A DNA stretch of 64,000 bases from the NCBI GenBank assembly GCA_036850595.1, contig CM072166.1, positions 18,372,198 through 18,436,197 of the forward strand. The letters are read 5' to 3'. This document shows, one piece after another, positions 61,501 to 64,000 of the stretch (positions are counted from its first letter, which is position 1; the number at the start of each line of letters is the position of its first letter). The DNA comes from Rhyacichthys aspro. Lineage: Eukaryota; Chordata; Actinopteri; Gobiiformes; Rhyacichthyidae. Under the pieces are notes generated by a model, which did not search any database, had not been told where the DNA came from, and worked only from the letters and a program-made list of their open reading frames with translations. The position numbers and the translations under genes were made by a program.

Positions 61501-63350
61501 CAGAATCAGGAAAAGCCATTGTTCCTGGTCCATCCCATCGAGGGCTCTGTAGCTGTCTTTAAAGCACTTGCATCTTATCTCAGCATGCCCTGCTATGGCC
61601 TGCAGTGCACCAAAGGTATTCTGTAAACGCATCTCATTATTTACATTATTTTTGTTATGAAACATGTTCACACTACTTTCATTGTTTATGTACCCAGAGT
61701 CAGTGATCTAACAGAACCTACATTTGTGAATTTTAAGTTTTCAACATTGTCTCTGTTCTCTTTTTTTAGCTGCTCCACTGGATAGCATCCAGTCCCTAGC
61801 AGCCTACTACGTGGACTGTATCAGACAGATTCAGCCGGAGGGTCCATATCGAATTGCTGGCTACTCGTTTGGTGCCTGTGTGGCCTTCGAAATGTGCTCT
61901 TTAATGCAGACACAGCGTTCCACTGTGGAATACCTCTTTTTGCTCGACGGGTCACATTCCTATGTAGCAGCATACACAAAGGTCAATATAATAATTAAAC
62001 AAGGGCTAATACAACTGGTTGTTATAAAGTATTAAATATAATGATGGTAATTTAATAATAATTAATCAATGTTTGTTTTTTTTTACACAGAGCTACAGGG
62101 CTAAGTTGACACCAGACAATGAGTCTGAAGCAGAGACCGAAGCACTGTGTGCTTTTATCCAGCAGTTTACTGGAATGGAGTACAACAAGGTATTGATACA
62201 ACCTCATACTAAATCTTGAATCCTATTCCATGATATTTATAATCATATTTTGGCATAAAGCTAAGTATATGTTCAGCAGCTTTGTGCAGCTTTGTGTAAA
62301 TCTGTTTAATTAAACAAAAATAGAATTAGTGTTTAGTGTCTGTTGTATAATCATGGGTTCATTTGCTTTTAAAAGTGCAATTCTCCACAGGCATATTTCA
62401 ATTAAATTCAAAATTACTTTCTGAATTCCCATGGGAATATTACCTTAGTAAAGGGAAAATATTTTACGTTTCTTTTGCAAGAGAAGAATAAATAGACTTT
62501 GAAATTCTCTAGAATAATGGATTCTCACCAAGGCTTTACAGGAATTCCCCTATTGACCACAGTGACTAATGCTTTTCATAATCCATTTAGCACTCTACTG
62601 GGTCTAGAAATTGTTTCATGGTGAAAGTGGTGCTTAAATGTTTTTTAGTGTAAATGACTGAACAGTGATAATGGACCCTTGCTTGTTTTTGTCTTGTGTT
62701 GGTGTAATGAATCAAATAGGACAGACTGTATTTACTTCTTTGCTTTACTTCCTTATCATCTTTGCAATTCCAATAATAAATGTATTTATTAATTGCATGT
62801 ATTTAGTATAGGACATTATTTAATGTATGATTAAATATGTACCTTTGAAGTTGTGTTTAAAGCTCATTTTTATGATTGTGTTTCCATGAATTTACTCAAA
62901 GTGTGCCAGACGAGAAGCCCACTTCCAAATAAACAGTTATATAATGTGGGAAATTAGTTCTGCTAAGCCACCTCCAAATTTGTCCCCAAATTTGACATCT
63001 CAGGACACATCCAAAACTAATTTAAGACACATGTAGAACATGCAACCTTGCCTTGCATTGTAGTTGCTATCCTAACATGTTCCTCTTTTCTGACTCAGCT
63101 GGTGGAGGCTCTTCTTCCGCTGCCGGACCTGGAGGCTCGTGTCACTGCTACTGTAAACTTGATTACCTCCAGTCACAAAAACCTCAGCCGAGACTCTTTA
63201 CACTTTGCAGCCACTGCCTTCTACAACAAACTAAAGGCTGCTGATGGCTACGTGTCAAAGATCAAATACCAAGGCAACGTAATGCTACTACGAGCTAAAA
63301 CCAGCAGCGAGTATGAGCAAAACCTGGGAGCGGACTACAAGCTCAATGAA
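30483..63350 (+). CDS. fasn: Fatty acid synthase, exons 2-41 (3' end beyond window)
   Basis: Cytosolic type I FAS makes palmitate from acetyl-CoA, malonyl-CoA and NADPH. ATG at 30483 (context AACATGG; exon 2 starts 30476). Exons: 30483-30609, 31302-31454, 31525-31698, 31769-31969, 32442-32564, 32724-32839, 33810-33944, 34279-34741, 35237-35424, 37019-37208, 38625-38719, 39770-39904, 39974-40177, 40675-40790, 40910-41085, 41196-41387, 43292-43372, 43485-43667, 44885-45064, 45723-45926, 46457-46779, 47589-47987, 48321-48485, 48748-48863, 49009-49163, 49248-49451, 49546-49696, 50667-50845, 54252-54371, 54464-54586, 54718-54941, 56277-56469, 56631-56782, 57200-57291, 58805-59199, 60408-60599, 61388-61615, 61770-61981, 62091-62189, 63099-63350. 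They total 7,410 nt, 2,470 codons, with every phase matching and no stop. Human FASN is about 2,511 residues with 43 exons, so about 45 residues and probably two exons are missing. No lesion is seen; this is a functional gene. Confidence 0.97.
32861..33676. mobile_element. hAT-type nonautonomous element in fasn intron 7
   Basis: 816 bp with ends CAGTGGTGGAGGAAGTA and ACATTCCACCACTG (inverted). It is flanked by CATACCAG (32853-32860) and CATACCAC (33677-33684), an 8-bp duplication with one difference. It is the well-known teleost CAGTGGTGGA...AAGTA(C) repeat with internal AAGTAAAAGTA runs. It starts only 21 bp past the exon 7 end. Confidence 0.85.
34990..35045. repeat. Dispersed repeat shared by fasn introns 9 and 29
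   Basis: TTTAGGGTAGACCAGTATTGCCGGGTTTACAGTGAACA here resembles the stretch at about 53830-53870 (TTAGGGTGGACCGATATTGCC...), read in pieces. It is presumably part of a decayed transposon spanning much of intron 9; no ends were found. Confidence 0.45.
35885..36850 (+). mobile_element. RTE-like LINE remnant in fasn intron 10
   Basis: + strand text matches fish RTE-type reverse transcriptase in broken frames: LKWIMSGKPVCPQEMLVEV (36298-), FVDLEKAYDR (about 36521-36550), MRKSGVADKYVRVVQDMYS (36579-), and SPWTMIFANDIVICR, where the catalytic FADD reads FAND. Stops and frameshifts make it inactive. Inside it lies a 34-bp hairpin (36145-36219). Confidence 0.75.
36145..36219. repeat. 34-bp inverted repeat, 7-nt loop
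   Basis: The arms 36145-36178 and 36186-36219 pair with a single mismatch (position 15 of the left arm). The right arm is thus an inverted duplicate of the left, made within the LINE remnant. Confidence 0.9.
37302..38276. mobile_element. hAT-like element in fasn intron 11
   Basis: The ends are TAGAGATGCACAATAG and TATCGGTGCATCTCTA (inverse TAGAGATGCACCGATA). Flanks are CTATTAAG and CTATATAG (six of eight equal). The 975-bp interior has no intact transposase. The minus-sense TAGAGATGCACCGAT terminus is a known fish hAT signature. Confidence 0.7.
38720..39769. other. fasn intron 12
   Basis: About 1 kb of AT-rich sequence with nothing recognisable. Its donor is GTTATC, weaker than the others but in phase. 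Confidence 0.6.
40803..40831. repeat. TTAG tetranucleotide run
   Basis: About six GTTA/GCTA units (tagttagttagttagctagttag) in fasn intron 15. Short and imperfect. Confidence 0.8.
41388..43291. other. fasn intron 17
   Basis: 1.9 kb with poly-T stretches (42878-42905) and a short direct repeat (TTACAACCCTCAATT twice at about 43041-43072). No element with clear ends and no exon. Confidence 0.5.
44052..44860 (-). mobile_element. piggyBac-like element (809 bp) in fasn intron 19
   Basis: Perfect 20-bp terminal inverted repeats (AGGTGGAATAGAAGATGTTT, 44052-44071 and 44841-44860) are bounded by TTAA on both sides (44048-44051, 44861-44864). The interior is unusually CpG-rich for this intron. On the minus strand it has CCAAT boxes near 44690 and 44730, a short ORF at 44350-44463 and a consensus donor (CAG|GTAAGT) at 44319. 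No transposase is seen. Confidence 0.85.
44350..44463 (-). CDS. Short basic ORF inside the piggyBac-like element
   Basis: 37 codons starting MAAKNTDEGNCKRKTMFEV and ending LSDSER before TGA. It is rich in Lys and Arg (KRK, KRKK). It lies between CCAAT-type promoter motifs and a consensus splice donor 30 bp past its stop. The layout resembles a first exon captured by the element. No family is recognised; it may not be translated. Confidence 0.3.
   Translation of the reverse strand: MAAKNTDEGNCKRKTMFEVAAKRKKMADVHRLSDSER
45065..45722. other. fasn intron 20
   Basis: About 660 bp with nothing recognisable. Confidence 0.6.
46780..47588. other. fasn intron 22
   Basis: About 810 bp. The stretch from about 46852 (TTCCATGTGGGTCAGGTTGG and on) looks like a transposon end with repeated GGTTCAG/GGTTTG units, but no partner end was found. 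Confidence 0.35.
48515..48675 (-). mobile_element. L2/CR1-like LINE RT fragment in fasn intron 24
   Basis: The minus strand reads ARLLFIDFSSVFYSIQPHIL and LLKKLAQLDVNPF, the FIDFSSAFNTIQP block of fish L2/CR1-like reverse transcriptase. Only about 50 residues remain, antisense to fasn. It may be kin to the larger LINE at 24000-26370. Confidence 0.75.
50019..50450 (-). mobile_element. Full-length tRNA-derived SINE in fasn intron 28
   Basis: On the minus strand, the head GGGGTGCACGGTAGCAGAGT has an A box (TAGCAGAGTGG) and a B box (GAGTTCGAATTC). A 300-bp body follows, ending in AAGCGGTAGAAGATGAATGA repeats. A perfect 13-bp target duplication CACAAAAGAAACA flanks it (50006-50018 and 50451-50463), showing retrotransposition by target-primed insertion. 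The interior is the uninterrupted version of the copy at 22899-23842. Confidence 0.9.
50846..54251. other. fasn intron 29 (3.4 kb)
   Basis: The largest fasn intron in this window. It holds the inverted-repeat element at 51305-51595 and a GTGTGTTCACACTTGC transposon-like end near 53558. The repeat shared with intron 9 is near 53830. Otherwise AT-rich; no exon is needed, since phase is kept from 50845 to 54252. Confidence 0.6.
51305..51595. mobile_element. Small inverted-repeat element (MITE-like, 291 bp)
   Basis: GTTGATGCTAGAAAGTATGGGC (51305-51326) and its inverse at 51574-51595 pair with one mismatch in 22 bp. Interior 247 bp, no ORF. Target duplication is not evident, so the family is unassigned. 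Confidence 0.65.
54942..56276. mobile_element. Transposon debris in fasn intron 32
   Basis: After a short teleost repeat (54953-54985), sequence from about 54995 has GCCAATGCCAAAGCCGATATC and ATCAGCCAATGGCCGATAAG. The right end near 55988-56012 reads CGGCCCGATATATTGGTCGACCTCTAG. TAGAGGTCGACC(G/A)ATATATCGG is a common fish hAT terminus. The left terminus is missing or diverged. Confidence 0.55.
56277..59199 (+). other. fasn: FASN beta-ketoacyl reductase (KR) domain
   Basis: Residues from about 1866 to 2130, exons 33-36. SDR-type NADPH reductase: the nucleotide loop is GGLGGFG at 1898-1904. Catalytic Ser2028 lies in VFSSVSCGRGN and Tyr2041 in GQSNYGYANS (human Ser2021 and Tyr2034, a steady +7 offset). 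The exon 36 acceptor follows an unusually long T-rich tract (58767-58803). Confidence 0.94.
57292..58804. other. fasn intron 35
   Basis: 1.5 kb with no recognisable element. It ends in a long T-rich tract (58767-58803) before exon 36. Confidence 0.55.
59398..60252. mobile_element. Probable MITE in fasn intron 36
   Basis: GGCCATTATTTATTAAAGGT near 59401 and AGAAATAAGGGCC ending near 60251 look like imperfect inverted ends of the fish GGCCTTATTTATNAA family. The interior has 'GGGTTTAAAACCATTTTCAC' typical of it. No clean target duplication was identified. Confidence 0.4.
60408..60599 (+). other. fasn: FASN acyl carrier protein (ACP) domain
   Basis: Exon 37 alone encodes most of ACP. LGLDSLMGVEVRQTLE contains Ser2163, the phosphopantetheine attachment Ser (human Ser2156). 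Human has LDSLMSVE, so the residue three after the Ser differs (Gly for Ser). Confidence 0.95.
60600..61387. other. fasn intron 37
   Basis: Mostly featureless. CAGTGGTGGAAAAAAGTTTT at 61244-61263, followed by GGACACAC, resembles a Tc1/mariner-type terminus common in fish; only this end is present. Confidence 0.4.
61388..63350 (+). other. fasn: FASN thioesterase (TE) domain, partial
   Basis: Residues from about 2208 to 2470, exons 38-41. TE hydrolyses palmitoyl-ACP. The nucleophile is Ser2315 in GYSFGACVAFEM (exon 39; human GYSYGA, Ser2308). The acid is Asp2342 in FLLDGSHSY. The loop between them is three residues shorter than in human. The catalytic His (human His2481, GDHRTLL) would be in the next exon, outside the window. 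Confidence 0.93.
62190..63098. other. fasn intron 40
   Basis: About 900 bp of AT-rich sequence with nothing recognisable. Confidence 0.6.
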
Positions 63351-64000
63351 GTAAGAGATTTTTTTAAGCTTTGTAATAGCTAACAGTAAAGTAATTACAT
63401 TGTGGGGGCGTGGTTAGACACTGAAACTGAAAATATCACATGAGAAAGTGGTTGTGGATAAGTCTATTTAATCTTGATTGTCTTTTTTGTAAAAAAGAGT
63501 TAATGCTCACAAATAGTACTCCAAAGGTCCAGCTACTGTGGAATTGCCCTTGCCACCTGCATTCAAACAATTGCATACCATTGTCTTTATTAAGAATGTC
63601 ATAAAAGGGGATTTCAGGATTGCATGTATGAATTGGCTTTAGATTTGACTTCTTGGCATTTCATGCAACTACATCTAATTTGCACATTTCTCTCTGTGAC
63701 AGAAATTTGCTACTAATTCACTGTAAAAAAAACACAAATTTATGTGGAATTCTTCAATTTACTGTATGTGGAATTCTTCAAATGATGTGCCTTCTAGAAA
63801 GGTGCAAATGTAGGTGCAAATTTTTTAATGGATTCTACAACCAGGAATATTTACACAAGCAAGGATCTACTTGATTTACAAGGAAGGAGTGTCTATGGTG
63901 CTGGTCATCTGGTTCCAGAGACATAAGGAGGAGAAACAGAGGCAGCAGACCTGGGAAGCAAAGAAGAAACATTAAGTGGAGTTTACGTTCAACCAAGGGC
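63351..64000. other. fasn intron 41 (partial)
   Basis: Begins with the GTAAGA donor. I searched for the expected final coding text (VCDGKVS.., GDHRTLL) and did not find it, so exons 42 and 43 lie beyond the window. Confidence 0.7.

Noticed and set aside
35239..63383. Many minus-strand frames opposite fasn exons
   Set aside because: They are shadows of the well-supported + strand exons.
1..64000. CRISPR arrays, operons, bacterial promoters or a novel prokaryotic system
   Set aside because: The window is a vertebrate chromosome segment with spliced genes; no spaced direct repeats of CRISPR type were seen.

Overview
This window is vertebrate nuclear DNA, almost certainly from a teleost fish. 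Exons are short and separated by GT-AG introns. Introns hold fish-type DNA transposons (hAT, piggyBac-like, Tc1/mariner, Harbinger), LINE remnants (L2/CR1-like and RTE-like) and a tRNA-headed SINE. The gene order ccdc57 -> fasn on one strand is the order I know from mammals, where CCDC57 lies directly upstream of FASN. There are no bacterial, phage or CRISPR features.

Region 1 (about 1-22,340, + strand) holds ccdc57, a coiled-coil centrosome/centriolar-satellite protein. Ten open, phase-compatible exons are visible (2775-22338), ending in the conserved C-terminus with a KIRNYN motif. The 5' part looks eroded. The exon that should encode the most conserved N-terminal motif (NLxVLxERDxELxRYD) is present at 2213-2321, but with two TGA codons exactly where Arg CGA is expected, plus two frame changes. 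I could not find the exons that should follow it.

Region 2 (about 21,800-28,000) is repeat-rich. The last ccdc57 exon and its 5' intron flank (21818-22331) are duplicated at 22990-23480, inside a SINE. The copy has lost its stop codon and reads into SINE sequence. A decayed L2/CR1-like LINE (minus strand, about 24,000-26,370) and a small piggyBac-like element follow.

Region 3 (about 28,040-63,350, + strand) is fasn, animal cytosolic fatty acid synthase. The proximal promoter (28045-28160) keeps the mammalian layout: SRE-like site, inverted CCAAT, overlapping E-box/SREBP sites and a TATA-like box, followed by a non-coding exon 1. Forty coding exons (exons 2-41) join in phase without a stop into 2,470 codons: KS, MAT, DH, pseudo-methyltransferase, pseudo-KR, ER, KR, ACP and most of TE. 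All catalytic residues I could place are intact. The last about 45 residues, including the thioesterase His, lie beyond the window.

The two genes are collinear neighbours. The sequence shows no functional coupling between them beyond conserved order. Most of the remaining sequence is intron with transposon debris. The best-defined insertions, with target-site duplications, lie in ccdc57's last intron and in fasn introns 7, 11, 19 and 28.
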